Positions 40,611-49,167 of a stretch of 64,000 nucleotides of DNA are shown one piece after another. The DNA lies in the NCBI RefSeq assembly GCF_900231165.1, contig NZ_LT960614.1, positions 4,155,501 to 4,219,500 on the forward strand. Direction: 5' to 3'. Position 1 is the stretch's first letter. Each line of letters begins with the position of its first letter. This stretch comes from Hartmannibacter diazotrophicus. GTDB lineage: Bacteria > Pseudomonadota > Alphaproteobacteria > Rhizobiales > Pleomorphomonadaceae. The position numbers and the translations under genes are program-made. The notes beneath the pieces were generated by a model that was given only the letters and a program-made list of their open reading frames with translations, ran no database searches and was not told where the DNA came from.

Positions 40611-43010
40611 ATGACGGACGAAGAACGGCTGGCGTGCCTGAAGGCGCTGGAAAAGAAGCTGCTGTGGCTCTCCACATGGATGATCCACAACGCCAACCAC
40701 CTGCGCCACAATGAAGATGGTCTCAAGGTCGGCGGCCATCAGGCCTCCTCCGCCTCGCTCGTCTCGATCATGACGGCGCTCTATTTTTCCGTCTTGAGGC
40801 CGCAGGATCGCGTCGCCGTCAAGCCGCATGCAAGCCCGGTCTTCCATGCGATCCAGTATCTGCTCGGCAACCAGACGCTGGAAAAGCTCAAGGACTTCCG
40901 GGCCTTCAAGGGCGCGCAGTCCTACCCGTCCCGCACCAAGGACACCGACGACGTCGATTTTTCGACCGGCTCGGTCGGCCTCGGCGTTGCCCAGACCCTC
41001 TTTGCCAGCCTCGCGCAGGACTATGTGAAGGCCCATGGCTGGAACGCGGATCGGCCCGAGGGACGCATGATCGCCCTCGTCGGCGACGCGGAGATGGACG
41101 AGGGCAACATCTTCGAGGCGCTGCTGGAGGGCTGGAAGCAGGGCCTGCGCAATTGCTGGTGGATCGTCGACTACAACCGCCAGAGCCTCGATGCGGTCGT
41201 GCGCGAAGGGCTCTACCAGCGTTTCGAGGCGCTCTTTTCCGGCTTCGGCTGGGAGGTCGTCGTTCTGAAATATGGCCGGCTGCTGGAGGAGGCCTTCAAG
41301 GAGCCCGGCGGCGAGAAGCTGCGCGACTTCATCGACAGCTGCCCGAACCAGCGCTATTCGGCCCTCACCTTCCAGGGCGGCGCGGCCTGGCGGCGCGCAC
41401 TCCTCGACGCCATCGGCGACCAGGGGCCAGTCACCAAGCTCATCGAAAGCCGCTCGGACGAAGACCTTGCCCGCCTGATGACCAACCTGGCGGGTCACGA
41501 CCTGCCGACGCTGATGGAGGCCTTCGGCAAGATCGACCACGACCGGCCGGTGGTCTTCATCACCTACACGATCAAGGGCTATGGCCTGCCGTTTGCCGGC
41601 CACAAGGACAATCACGCCGGCCTGATGACGACGGCCCACATGGCCGAATTCAAGGCCAGGATGGGGATCGCGGACGGCACCGAGTGGGAGCCCTTTGCCG
41701 GGCTCGACGTCGAGCCGGCAAAGCTTCGCGCTTTCCTGAAGGACGTTCCCTTCAATGCCGAAGGATCGCGGCGCTACGGTGCGTCCCCGATCGACGTCCC
41801 CGAACACCTCGCCCTGCCGCATCAGGCCGAAATGTCGACGCAGGCCGGCTTCGGCCTCATCCTGAACGAGCTGGCAAGATCCAGCGGTCCACTCGCCGAC
41901 AGGATCGTGACGACATCGCCGGATGTCACCGTCTCCACCAATCTCGGTCCATGGGTCAACCGGCGCGGGCTGTTCGCCCGAGACGAGATGGCGGACGTGT
42001 TCCGCAACGAGAAGATCCCCTCCACCTTCACATGGGAGTTTTCAAAGTCGGGCCAGCACATGGAACTCGGCATCGCCGAGATGAACCTCTTCCTCATGCT
42101 GTCGGCGCTCGGGCTGTCCCATTCGCTCTTCGGCGAGCGGCTGATTCCCATCGGCACGCTCTACGATCCCTTCATCTGCCGCGGTCTCGATGCGCTCAAC
42201 TATGCCTGCTATCAAGATGCCCGGTTCATTCTGGTCGCGACCCCATCGGGCCTCGCGCTCGCGCCGGAGGGCGGCGCCCACCAGTCGATCTCGACGCCCT
42301 TGATCGGCATCGCGCAGGACGGTCTTGCCGCCTTCGAGCCGGCCTTCGTCGACGAACTCGCTGAAATTCTTCGCTTCGCCTTCGACTATGTCCAGCGCGA
42401 CGGCGACGGCGATGCGGACGAACGCACATGGCTGCGCGACGAGACCGGCGGCTCGGTCTACCTTCGCCTGTCAACGCGGAGTATCGACCAGCCGGCACGC
42501 GAGATGACGCCGGCGCTTTCCCGCGACATCGTCGACGGTGCCTACTGGCTGCGACGCCCGGAACCGTCCTGCGAGGTAGTGATCGCCTATCAGGGCGTTG
42601 TCGCGCCGGAAGCGATCGCGGCAGCAGGTCTTCTGGCGGAGGACCGGCGCGGCGTCGCCGTGCTCGCCGTCACTTCGGCGGATCGGCTCTCGGCAGGGTG
42701 GCACGCGGCCGAACGGGCCCGCCAACGTGGGCGCCTCGATGCCCGAAGCCATATCGAGCGCCTGCTCGGCGAGGTGCCGCGCGATTGCGGCCTCGTGACG
42801 GTCGTCGACGGCCATCCAACGACGCTGTCGTGGCTCGGCTCCGTGCTCGGGCAGCGGGTCAAGCCGCTTGGCGTCGAACATTTCGGCCAGTCCGGCAATC
42901 TCGGCGATCTCTTCCACCACTATGGGCTTGACGCCAACGCCATTGCCCATGCCGCCGCGTCCGTGACACCCGGCCGCCCCGTGCGGCATTTGCGGCAACT
43001 TCCCGCCTGA
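40611..43010 (+). CDS. ThDP-dependent enzyme of the pyruvate dehydrogenase E1 / transketolase family
   Basis: A 799-residue protein with the AceE-type ThDP motif GDAEMDEGNIFEALLEGW...WWIVDYNRQSLD, HASPVFHAIQYLLG, SLGLGVAQ-like VGLGVAQTLFASL, then the pyrimidine domain (MELGIAEMNLFLMLSALGLSH, PIGTLYDPFICRGLDAL) and the transketolase C-terminal domain. It is closest in layout to homodimeric PDH E1 but slightly shorter, and no E2/E3 genes are nearby. GGGGAG precedes ATG 40611. Its place between the monooxygenase operon and activator suggests it acts on a C3 ketone-derived intermediate such as pyruvate or methylglyoxal; this is inference only. A strong terminator follows. Confidence 0.85.
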   Translation: MTDEERLACLKALEKKLLWLSTWMIHNANHLRHNEDGLKVGGHQASSASLVSIMTALYFSVLRPQDRVAVKPHASPVFHAIQYLLGNQTLEKLKDFRAFKGAQSYPSRTKDTDDVDFSTGSVGLGVAQTLFASLAQDYVKAHGWNADRPEGRMIALVGDAEMDEGNIFEALLEGWKQGLRNCWWIVDYNRQSLDAVVREGLYQRFEALFSGFGWEVVVLKYGRLLEEAFKEPGGEKLRDFIDSCPNQRYSALTFQGGAAWRRALLDAIGDQGPVTKLIESRSDEDLARLMTNLAGHDLPTLMEAFGKIDHDRPVVFITYTIKGYGLPFAGHKDNHAGLMTTAHMAEFKARMGIADGTEWEPFAGLDVEPAKLRAFLKDVPFNAEGSRRYGASPIDVPEHLALPHQAEMSTQAGFGLILNELARSSGPLADRIVTTSPDVTVSTNLGPWVNRRGLFARDEMADVFRNEKIPSTFTWEFSKSGQHMELGIAEMNLFLMLSALGLSHSLFGERLIPIGTLYDPFICRGLDALNYACYQDARFILVATPSGLALAPEGGAHQSISTPLIGIAQDGLAAFEPAFVDELAEILRFAFDYVQRDGDGDADERTWLRDETGGSVYLRLSTRSIDQPAREMTPALSRDIVDGAYWLRRPEPSCEVVIAYQGVVAPEAIAAAGLLAEDRRGVAVLAVTSADRLSAGWHAAERARQRGRLDARSHIERLLGEVPRDCGLVTVVDGHPTTLSWLGSVLGQRVKPLGVEHFGQSGNLGDLFHHYGLDANAIAHAAASVTPGRPVRHLRQLPA

Positions 43011-43050
43011 CGCCGGATGGCGTCCCCGAACTGAAACGGCTGCACACAAG

Positions 43051-43088
43051 AGAAAGCCCCGCCGAACAGTCGTCCGGCGGGGCTTTCT
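43051..43088. terminator. strong intrinsic terminator (bidirectional)
   Basis: A perfect 14-bp stem AGAAAGCCCCGCCG/CGGCGGGGCTTTCT (43051-43064 and 43075-43088) with 10-base loop and T-rich right side ends the ThDP gene; the A-rich left arm can serve the convergent regulator gene. Confidence 0.9.
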
Positions 43089-43132
43089 TCTATCGGTCGT
43101 CACCGGCAGTAAGGCCGGCGAGGCCTCTTCGT

Positions 43133-45247
43133 TCACACGAACTGCCTTGAAATTCCGTATTGATGAAGCTTGCGGTAGAGCGTCGGGCGGGAGATCCCGA
43201 GCCTTCGGGCCACCCTGCTGAGGTTGCCCTCCTCCGCGCTGAGCGCCTGGCGCAGCGCCTCACGCTCGGCGTCCGCGAAGCTTGCAAGACACGGCACCGC
43301 GCTGTCTCCCACTGTCCCGCAGCCGGGTGACGGCGGCGTCAGGGTCGAAGGCGACTGGATCTCCGGCGGCAGGTCGCCAACATCGATATGCCGCGTCCTT
43401 GCGAGCACATGCAGACGATCGACGAGGTTGCGCAATTCGCGAACGTTGCCCGGCCAGCGATAGGCCATGAGACAATCAAGCGCCGCGCCGGAAAACATGA
43501 GCGGATCGCAGCCCGCCGACCCGGCGAACCTGCGATTGAAGTGATCGACGAGCAGCGGCACGTCCTCGGCACGGTCCCTGAGAGCCGGCACGCGGATGGA
43601 AACCGCGCTGATCCGGTAGTAGAGGTCGCGCCGGAACCGGCCCGCATCGCTCTCGGCCCGCAGATCCCGGTTGGTCGAGGCGATCAGCCGGACATTCACC
43701 GGCCGGTTCCTCGCCTCGCCGATGCGGCGAACGACCCGCTCTTCCAGCACCCGCAGCAGGAAGGGCTGGATATCGAGCGGCATTTCGCCGATCTCGTCGA
43801 GACTGAGGGTTCCGCCCTCCGCCTGCTCGAAGACGCCCGCCCGGCCCTCGCGCGAGGCGCCCGTGTAGGCACCCGCCGCATGGCCGAAGAGCTCGCTGCC
43901 GAAGAGTTCCTTGGTGACGGCCCCGCAGTTGAGCGCCACGAAGGCCCCCTTCGCCGACGCCCCGCCGCCTTCGTGAACCAGCCGCGCGAACAATTCCTTG
44001 CCGACCCCGGTCTCTCCCTCGATCAGCAGGGACGTGGTCGCGGGCGAGGCGGCAACGCTCAACGCCTGATCGACCGCCTCCAGCAGTGCCGGGCTCTGGC
44101 CGACGATGTTGGGCCCGCCGGCGGGTCTGGCAAGACGCGACGGAGCGGGGAAGGCAACCGGGGCGGACGATTTCCGCCCCTTGCCCGCCGCCGGAAACAC
44201 CAGCGCCATCCCGCGTCGGCCGTCATCGAGCGCAAGCTGGTTGAGATGAAGATCGAGCCCTGGTCGGGCCGCGCCGTCCAGAGCCCCGTAGGCCCGCTCG
44301 ATGCGCTTGATATCGAGTTCCGGCAGGATTTCGCCGTCCTCGAAAGGACTGAGGGCGATTTCCTCCATCAGCCGCCTGGAGACATTGTTGCTGTAGACGA
44401 TGCGGCCACGCTCGTTGAGGATCATCAGCCCGTCGGCCCCTTCGTAGCGCGGCGCGAGGTTGATGAACGCCTCCAGAAGGCGGCTTCTCTCGTCCTTCTG
44501 ATTGTCGTCGAGGATCTTCTCGATCTCGCGGGCCGTGGCCATTACCAGAGCGACATTGTGCGGCTTGAAGATGGAGGGATGGCCGGACAGATCGACGACG
44601 CCCATGATGCTGCCGTCGAACGGATCGCGGATCGGTGCGCCCGCGCAGGTCCATGACTTGATGCCGGCGCAGAAATGCTCGGCGGCGTGAACCACGACCG
44701 GCTCGCCCGTCCACAGCGCCGTCCCGATCCCGTTGGTTCCGACCGCGTCCTCGTTCCACTTGCCGCCGATCGCCAGATTGATGTCCCGGCCGTCGTGCAG
44801 GATCTTGCGGTCGCCGACGGCATCGATCATGACGCCATCCTGATCGGCCAGAACCAGCATCGCCCCCGTTCCGTCCAGCATCCGTCCGATGGTGCTGAAG
44901 GGACGCCGCGCCGCAGAGAGAAGTTCGGCATTGGCCAGCGTCAGACGCTCGATCTCGCTATCGTCGCCGCAAACCGGCGCTTCGGTTCCGTTGGCATCGA
45001 TGCCGCCCGACGCGCTTCGGCTCCACGAATCCTGGATGGTTCGCCGGACGAGGGTATCAGTCTTGATTTCGCGGCCGCAGGTCAGAAAATCTTCCCAGGC
45101 CCGCATCGTTCGTCGATCGTCGTAGGCGACTTCATCCAGTTGGAAATGCTGTGGTTCGCGGTCGAGTTGGGAGGGCAGCACACGATGCAGATGCGCGGCA
45201 TCCTCATGCTCGCCGGGGGGAAAACTGTCTCTCGTCGTCCGTGCCAT
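43133..45247 (-). CDS. sigma-54-dependent activator, AcoR-like (probable monooxygenase operon regulator)
   Basis: A 704-residue enhancer-binding protein. An N-terminal GAF-type sensor covers about residues 115-245 ([41 protein letters not shown]). The AAA+ domain has Walker A GETGVGKE (about 411-418), the sigma-54 contact loop GAYTGA (about 459-464, Tyr replacing the usual Phe), [12 protein letters not shown] and [10 protein letters not shown]. The C-terminal Fis-type HTH is [20 protein letters not shown]. Domain order matches AcoR and MimR. The only sigma-54 promoter found here is that of mimA, so this is its likely activator. ATG 45247 is used; GTG 45265 is an alternative and neither has a strong site. 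Confidence 0.92.
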   Translation of the reverse strand: MARTTRDSFPPGEHEDAAHLHRVLPSQLDREPQHFQLDEVAYDDRRTMRAWEDFLTCGREIKTDTLVRRTIQDSWSRSASGGIDANGTEAPVCGDDSEIERLTLANAELLSAARRPFSTIGRMLDGTGAMLVLADQDGVMIDAVGDRKILHDGRDINLAIGGKWNEDAVGTNGIGTALWTGEPVVVHAAEHFCAGIKSWTCAGAPIRDPFDGSIMGVVDLSGHPSIFKPHNVALVMATAREIEKILDDNQKDERSRLLEAFINLAPRYEGADGLMILNERGRIVYSNNVSRRLMEEIALSPFEDGEILPELDIKRIERAYGALDGAARPGLDLHLNQLALDDGRRGMALVFPAAGKGRKSSAPVAFPAPSRLARPAGGPNIVGQSPALLEAVDQALSVAASPATTSLLIEGETGVGKELFARLVHEGGGASAKGAFVALNCGAVTKELFGSELFGHAAGAYTGASREGRAGVFEQAEGGTLSLDEIGEMPLDIQPFLLRVLEERVVRRIGEARNRPVNVRLIASTNRDLRAESDAGRFRRDLYYRISAVSIRVPALRDRAEDVPLLVDHFNRRFAGSAGCDPLMFSGAALDCLMAYRWPGNVRELRNLVDRLHVLARTRHIDVGDLPPEIQSPSTLTPPSPGCGTVGDSAVPCLASFADAEREALRQALSAEEGNLSRVARRLGISRPTLYRKLHQYGISRQFV

Positions 45248-45345
45248 GAAATCGATCCAGTTCACGCGTCACGTCTTCGGCGCTCCTGCGGCTCCGGCCG
45301 CGTCGTGCCATTCGGCACGCCGTCGTCACCAAGATCGGCGGGCGC

Positions 45346-45831
45346 TCACTCCGCCGGCCCGCCGTATCCAAGGCGTTGGCCGATTTCCTCGACGAACCTT
45401 GGCTCCGGGAAGTCCGGCGTGATCCGGCAATCGTCCAGATCGGCCAGAGCGCCGGAGATGTCGCCGTCGACGGGACTGAAGAAGCCGTTCTCGCGGGTCG
45501 CGAGGCGGAAGCGGCGTTCGCCGTCGATCCTGCGGATTTCACCAAGATGATGAAGCTGCCTCCCGCTGGAAAGGTCCATCACGATGACGCGCCCGTTGAC
45601 GCTGACGCGAACATGCGGTTCGGCGACGTCGGAGCGGACCGGGCCGGAGAGGGCGTGAATGATCAGGCCCTCAGCCTTCGGTTCCTCGCGCGGCTGCTTC
45701 GAGGCCGAATAGGCGCCGTTGCTGAACTGGTCGGCAAGCCGCGTGATCGTTGAACGGTTCTGTTCCAGAACCCGGCGCATATGCGCATCCTCGCGCCTCG
45801 GTTCACTCGATTTCGAAAAGAACTCCACCAT
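45346..45831 (-). CDS. hypothetical protein, 161 residues, near the AcoR-like regulator
   Basis: Not recognised. Residues about 15-55 are charged and helical; the middle, from GLIIHALSGPVRSDVAEPHVRVSVNGR on, looks beta-rich. A run GRVIVMDLSSGRQLHHLGEIRR and the following ENGFFSPVDGDISGAL suggest a small compact domain. It lacks signal and membrane segments. ATG 45831 is chosen because upstream codons look non-coding; GGGA is 7 bases before it. It lies upstream of and in line with the regulator gene (about 100 bases), so co-transcription is possible. Confidence 0.6.
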   Translation of the reverse strand: MVEFFSKSSEPRREDAHMRRVLEQNRSTITRLADQFSNGAYSASKQPREEPKAEGLIIHALSGPVRSDVAEPHVRVSVNGRVIVMDLSSGRQLHHLGEIRRIDGERRFRLATRENGFFSPVDGDISGALADLDDCRITPDFPEPRFVEEIGQRLGYGGPAE

Positions 45832-46219
45832 CGATTTTCCCGCACCTCCCTTTTTTCTTATGGCCGGGCAAGGCGTTGGTTCAGCCCGTCGAAGGCTGTC
45901 CACCCTCTCCGTGCGAGCGAATGGCCCGCCTGATCCGCCTCAACTTAAATCGATTATATCAGAGTATCTACGTAGCTGCGTGTTATGTCGTTGCTACATT
46001 TGGTCATGAGTACAAAAATTTCTGTGAGCGTCGCCGGGGCTCTCCGCCGCGGTTCGCGGCAGCCTCGCCAGGCCGCAGCGCGACACGGAAAGGCCCCGTC
46101 TCCGGCCTCGGGATCTCTGGCCGGCCGCGCGAGTTCGGCGGCAGGAAACGGCTACCGGGAGACCGCCTGCGCGCACCGCAAAGCCCGCCCAAGTCCTGCA
46201 CGCTCCGAAGAGCGAAAGC
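45832..46219. other. intergenic region upstream of the 161-residue gene
   Basis: No credible gene. The AT-rich part at 45948-46020 contains the spaced inverted repeat GTAGC-N16-GCTAC. This is only loosely similar to the dyads before mimA, and no sigma-54 promoter is found here. Confidence 0.4.
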
Positions 46220-46250
46220 GGCCCCGGCATGGGTCATCCATGCCGGGGCC
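46220..46250 (-). terminator. intrinsic terminator after yghU
   Basis: A perfect 13-bp stem GGCCCCGGCATGG/CCATGCCGGGGCC with 5-base loop lies 10 bases beyond the stop of the GST gene. No long U-run follows. Confidence 0.75.
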
Positions 46251-46260
46251 GAAACTGTCG

Positions 46261-47136
46261 TCAGGATGCCGACTCGAGCTTGTCCTGCGTCTTCGTCTCG
46301 AAGTCGCCGGCATCGTGCCGCTCGCGCAGCTGTTCGGAGAGCTCGCCCGACATCCGGTTGACCATGCGACCGCGCCGCACGGCGGGGCGCTCCAGGATCG
46401 TGTCCGCCCAGCGCTGGACGTTCTTGTAGTCCTGGACCGACAGGAACTCCGCCGCGCCATACTGCCAGCCCTTGACCAGGCCGCCGTACCACGGGAACAC
46501 GGCGATATCCGCGATCGTATAGTCGTCGCCGCCAAGATATTCGCTCTCGGCCAGACGCCGGTCGAGAACATCGAGCTGGCGCTTGGTCTCCATCGCGAAG
46601 CGGTTGATGGCGTATTCGATCTTCACCGGCGCATAGGTGTAGAAGTGCCCGAAGCCGCCGCCGAGATAGGGCGCGCTGCCCATCTGCCAGAACAGCCAGG
46701 AGAGACACTCGGCACGCGCGGCAACGTCGGTCGGCAGGAACTCGCCGAACTTCTCCGCAAGGTGCATCAGGATCGCGCCGGACTCAAAAACGCGGATCGG
46801 CTTCGGGCCGGAGCGGTCCATGAGCGCCGGGATCTTGGAGTTCGGGTTGACCTCGACGAAGCCGCTGCTGAACTGCTCGCCGTCGCCGATCTTGATCAGC
46901 CAGGCATCGTATTCCGCGCCTTTGTGCCCCTTGGCGAGGAGCTCCTCCAGCATGATGGTGACCTTCTGGCCATTCGGCGTTGCCAGCGAATAGAGCTGGA
47001 GCGGGTGCTTGCCGACCGGCAGGTCCTTTTCATGCGTCGGCCCGGCGATCGGACGGTTGATGCTGGCAAAGGCGCCTCCGCTCGGGGCCTCCCAGGTCCA
47101 GACCTTCGGCGGGGTATATTCGGACGTATCCGTCAT
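46261..47136 (-). CDS. yghU: glutathione S-transferase family protein, YghU/nu class
   Basis: A 291-residue GST. The long N-terminal extension before the thioredoxin fold (WTWEAPSGGAFASINRPIAGPT), LYSLATPNGQKVTIMLEEL with the active-site Thr-Pro-Asn, NPNSKIPALMD, and RVFESGAILMHLAEKFG are typical of YghU/Ure2p-like GSTs that act as disulfide-bond reductases. The helical C-terminal domain with YTIADIAVFPWYG is complete. GGAG lies 7 bases before ATG 47136. It forms a single-gene unit ending at a strong terminator and probably serves general thiol/redox defence. Confidence 0.93.
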   Translation of the reverse strand: MTDTSEYTPPKVWTWEAPSGGAFASINRPIAGPTHEKDLPVGKHPLQLYSLATPNGQKVTIMLEELLAKGHKGAEYDAWLIKIGDGEQFSSGFVEVNPNSKIPALMDRSGPKPIRVFESGAILMHLAEKFGEFLPTDVAARAECLSWLFWQMGSAPYLGGGFGHFYTYAPVKIEYAINRFAMETKRQLDVLDRRLAESEYLGGDDYTIADIAVFPWYGGLVKGWQYGAAEFLSVQDYKNVQRWADTILERPAVRRGRMVNRMSGELSEQLRERHDAGDFETKTQDKLESAS

Positions 47137-47284
47137 TGCGGCACTCCAATCTTGGGATAGATGTCCGCAGAGAAAACATATTACGACGCCGATGCAACCT
47201 CGAACGCATGCTTAATCGGAAACGGCCCCAACACGATTTCGAGAGTGGGTCCGCGACCTTGGCTCGATGATCCGCTTTCAAATC

Positions 47285-47313
47285 AAAGCCGCCGAAGCGG
47301 TTTCGGCGGCTTT
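47285..47313 (-). terminator. hairpin terminator after the SDR gene
   Basis: A perfect 12-bp stem AAAGCCGCCGAA/TTCGGCGGCTTT with 5-base loop lies about 30 bases past the SDR stop, between it and yghU. Confidence 0.75.
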
Positions 47314-47345
47314 CCACAGCGGATCGGCGGGGCGCCCGTCGCCGG

Positions 47346-48047
47346 TCAGAAGCGCTCGACCCAGGGCCTGAGATCGATCTCGAACGACCACGCGCTGCGC
47401 TCCTGGCGAAGAACGCTGACATAGCTTCGCGCGATGGCGTCGGGCGAGAGCATGCTGTCGGGCGTGTCGGTGGGTTCGGGGCGCGCCTCGGACCGTACGC
47501 CCCCGTCGATGACCACATGCGCGACATGGATACCCTTGGGGCCAAGCTCCCGGGCGGCGCTCTGGGCAAGGCCCCTCAGTGCGAACTTGCCCATCGCGAA
47601 GGGCGCGGAACCGGCAAAGCCCTTGATGCCGGCCGTCGCGCCCGTGAACAGGATCGCCCCATGCCCCCGGGGCAGCATGCGCCGCGCGGCATGATGGGCG
47701 ACGAGGAACGCGCCATAGGCCGTCACGGCAAGGGCCTTTTGGACCTCGACCGGGTCGAGTTCGGCAAGGGGGCCGCGCGCGCGGGCACTGGCGTTGTAGA
47801 TCACGACATCCGGATCGCCGATCTCCTTCCCGACGGCATCGAAGAGGCCTTCGACCGACGCCGGATCGGAGGCATCCGCGGCAAAGCGATGCGCCCCGGT
47901 TTCCTCGGCAAGGCCTGCAAGCTTGTCGACATTGCGCGCCACAAGACCGACCGCCATGCCAAGCGACGTCAGTTCGCGGGCCAGCGAGGCGCTGATGCCT
48001 GGCCCGGCGCCGACGATCAGTGCGGTTCGATAGGGAAAGTCCGGCAT
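47346..48047 (-). CDS. short-chain dehydrogenase/reductase family protein
   Basis: A 233-residue Rossmann-fold oxidoreductase. The cofactor motif is VGAGPGISASLARELTSLG, followed by LVARN (suggesting NADP(H)), VVIYNASAR, and the helix-forming LAVTAYGAFLVAHHAARRMLP. The catalytic Tyr of the classical YxxxK is not seen: the segment reads SAPFAMGKFALRGLAQS, so Phe occupies the Tyr position with Lys retained. This places it with divergent or atypical SDRs and makes ordinary dehydrogenase activity doubtful. ATG 48047 has AAGGA 8 bases upstream. Confidence 0.85.
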   Translation of the reverse strand: MPDFPYRTALIVGAGPGISASLARELTSLGMAVGLVARNVDKLAGLAEETGAHRFAADASDPASVEGLFDAVGKEIGDPDVVIYNASARARGPLAELDPVEVQKALAVTAYGAFLVAHHAARRMLPRGHGAILFTGATAGIKGFAGSAPFAMGKFALRGLAQSAARELGPKGIHVAHVVIDGGVRSEARPEPTDTPDSMLSPDAIARSYVSVLRQERSAWSFEIDLRPWVERF

Positions 48048-48444
48048 CGGGAGATCCTTGGGACGGGTGTGGCAACGGGAATGGCTGGAGCGCAAGCGTC
48101 GCCGGCACGAAGGCGAGACGGTCTTGCGCCTCCCCAGGGACCTTTGGACATCATTGCGTCTGTTCGCCGGATCTCTACCACACGATCCCGCGTCCCTGTT
48201 CCGGAACCGGGCACGCCCCCTTCAAAAGATTGCGAGCCGGATCCAGGTCGCCAAAGACGATCCGGATCCGGCTCACAAGCAGCCTGAAATCGAGGGAGGG
48301 TATGCCTTTTCCGGCGAATTGCCGTTTGTGCGGTCGGAGGGCGACCAATCCCCCCACTTGGACGACAAGCGCCCTTCGTGGGTGGGCCAGACGGCGCATC
48401 GCCGGTGCAAGGCCGGATTTCAGGCTCCCTGTTGCGAGGATGTC
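48048..48444. other. intergenic region between soxD and the SDR gene, with terminator-like hairpin
   Basis: No credible gene in these 397 bases. An 11-bp perfect inverted repeat GAGCCGGATCC/GGATCCGGCTC at 48234-48244 and 48264-48274 with a 19-base loop could end the leftward Sox message; the loop is long and there is no U-run, so this is uncertain. Confidence 0.45.
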
Positions 48445-49167
48445 CTATTCGATACCCGCCGCCGGCGCCTCGTCCTTCTTGTCGGCATTGGCCTCCGGCG
48501 TCACGTCGAGCACGGCCGCATGCATCGTGATCTTCGCCTTCCCGGGAATGCAGTCCGTCATGCACGGCTCGCTCTCGTTGGCGTATTGCGGCTCCGAGTC
48601 GCGATCGTCGGGAATGAAGTTCTTCTCGTTCGGCATGTGGATCGAGGCGAAGTTGGACTTCGAAAGCTCGAAATCCTCGTCCGTCACGACGTCGTTCAGA
48701 TAGAGCACGTAGGCCGTCAGCGCATAGACATCGTCATTCGACAGCGAGCGTGCATTCCCGAACGGCATGGCCCGGTGGATATAGTCGTAGACCGTCGAGA
48801 GGTAAGGCCAGTAGGATCCGATCGTCTTGACCGGCCGATCGTCCTTCAGCGTGCCCTGCCCGCCGGCGAGCACCGGCCAGCGTCCGACCGCCTCGCCGAA
48901 ATCGCCATGACACGAGGCGCAGTTCTCGTCGAAGATCGCCTCGCCCTGCGCGACGGTTCCGCTCCCCTCGGGAAGACCGAGGCCGTCGGGACGGACATCG
49001 ATATCCCAAGCCGCCACCTCGTCCGGCGTCGCGACGCGGCCGAGATGGAACTGTTCGCCCGCCCCTTCGCCGGCTTTCGGATCGGCTTCTCCCGCAAGAG
49101 CCACCGACCCGGTCGCGACAAGGGCCAGCACTGTGCCGATAGCGGCAGTCTCAAGAAACTTCGACAT
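48445..49167 (-). CDS. soxD: SoxD-type cytochrome c, sulfane dehydrogenase subunit
   Basis: Periplasmic electron acceptor subunit of Sox(CD)2, which oxidises the sulfane sulfur bound to SoxY. The 240-residue protein has a Sec signal peptide (LETAAIGTVLALVATGSVALA), one haem motif CASCH (about residue 83), and the RVATPDEVAAWDIDVRPDG segment typical of SoxD. It is shorter than the di-haem SoxD of Paracoccus; only one CxxCH is present. The later CMTDC pair is not a haem site. Its start overlaps the end of soxC by 17 bases, so the two are coupled. Confidence 0.92.
   Translation of the reverse strand: MSKFLETAAIGTVLALVATGSVALAGEADPKAGEGAGEQFHLGRVATPDEVAAWDIDVRPDGLGLPEGSGTVAQGEAIFDENCASCHGDFGEAVGRWPVLAGGQGTLKDDRPVKTIGSYWPYLSTVYDYIHRAMPFGNARSLSNDDVYALTAYVLYLNDVVTDEDFELSKSNFASIHMPNEKNFIPDDRDSEPQYANESEPCMTDCIPGKAKITMHAAVLDVTPEANADKKDEAPAAGIE

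Noticed and set aside
45915-45940. GG-N10-GC pattern before the 161-residue gene
   Set aside because: The flanking bases do not fit TGGCAC/TTGC; too weak to call a sigma-54 promoter.
48175-48399. 74-codon open frame between soxD and the SDR gene
   Set aside because: No start signal, atypical composition, and it spans an inverted repeat better read as a terminator-like hairpin.
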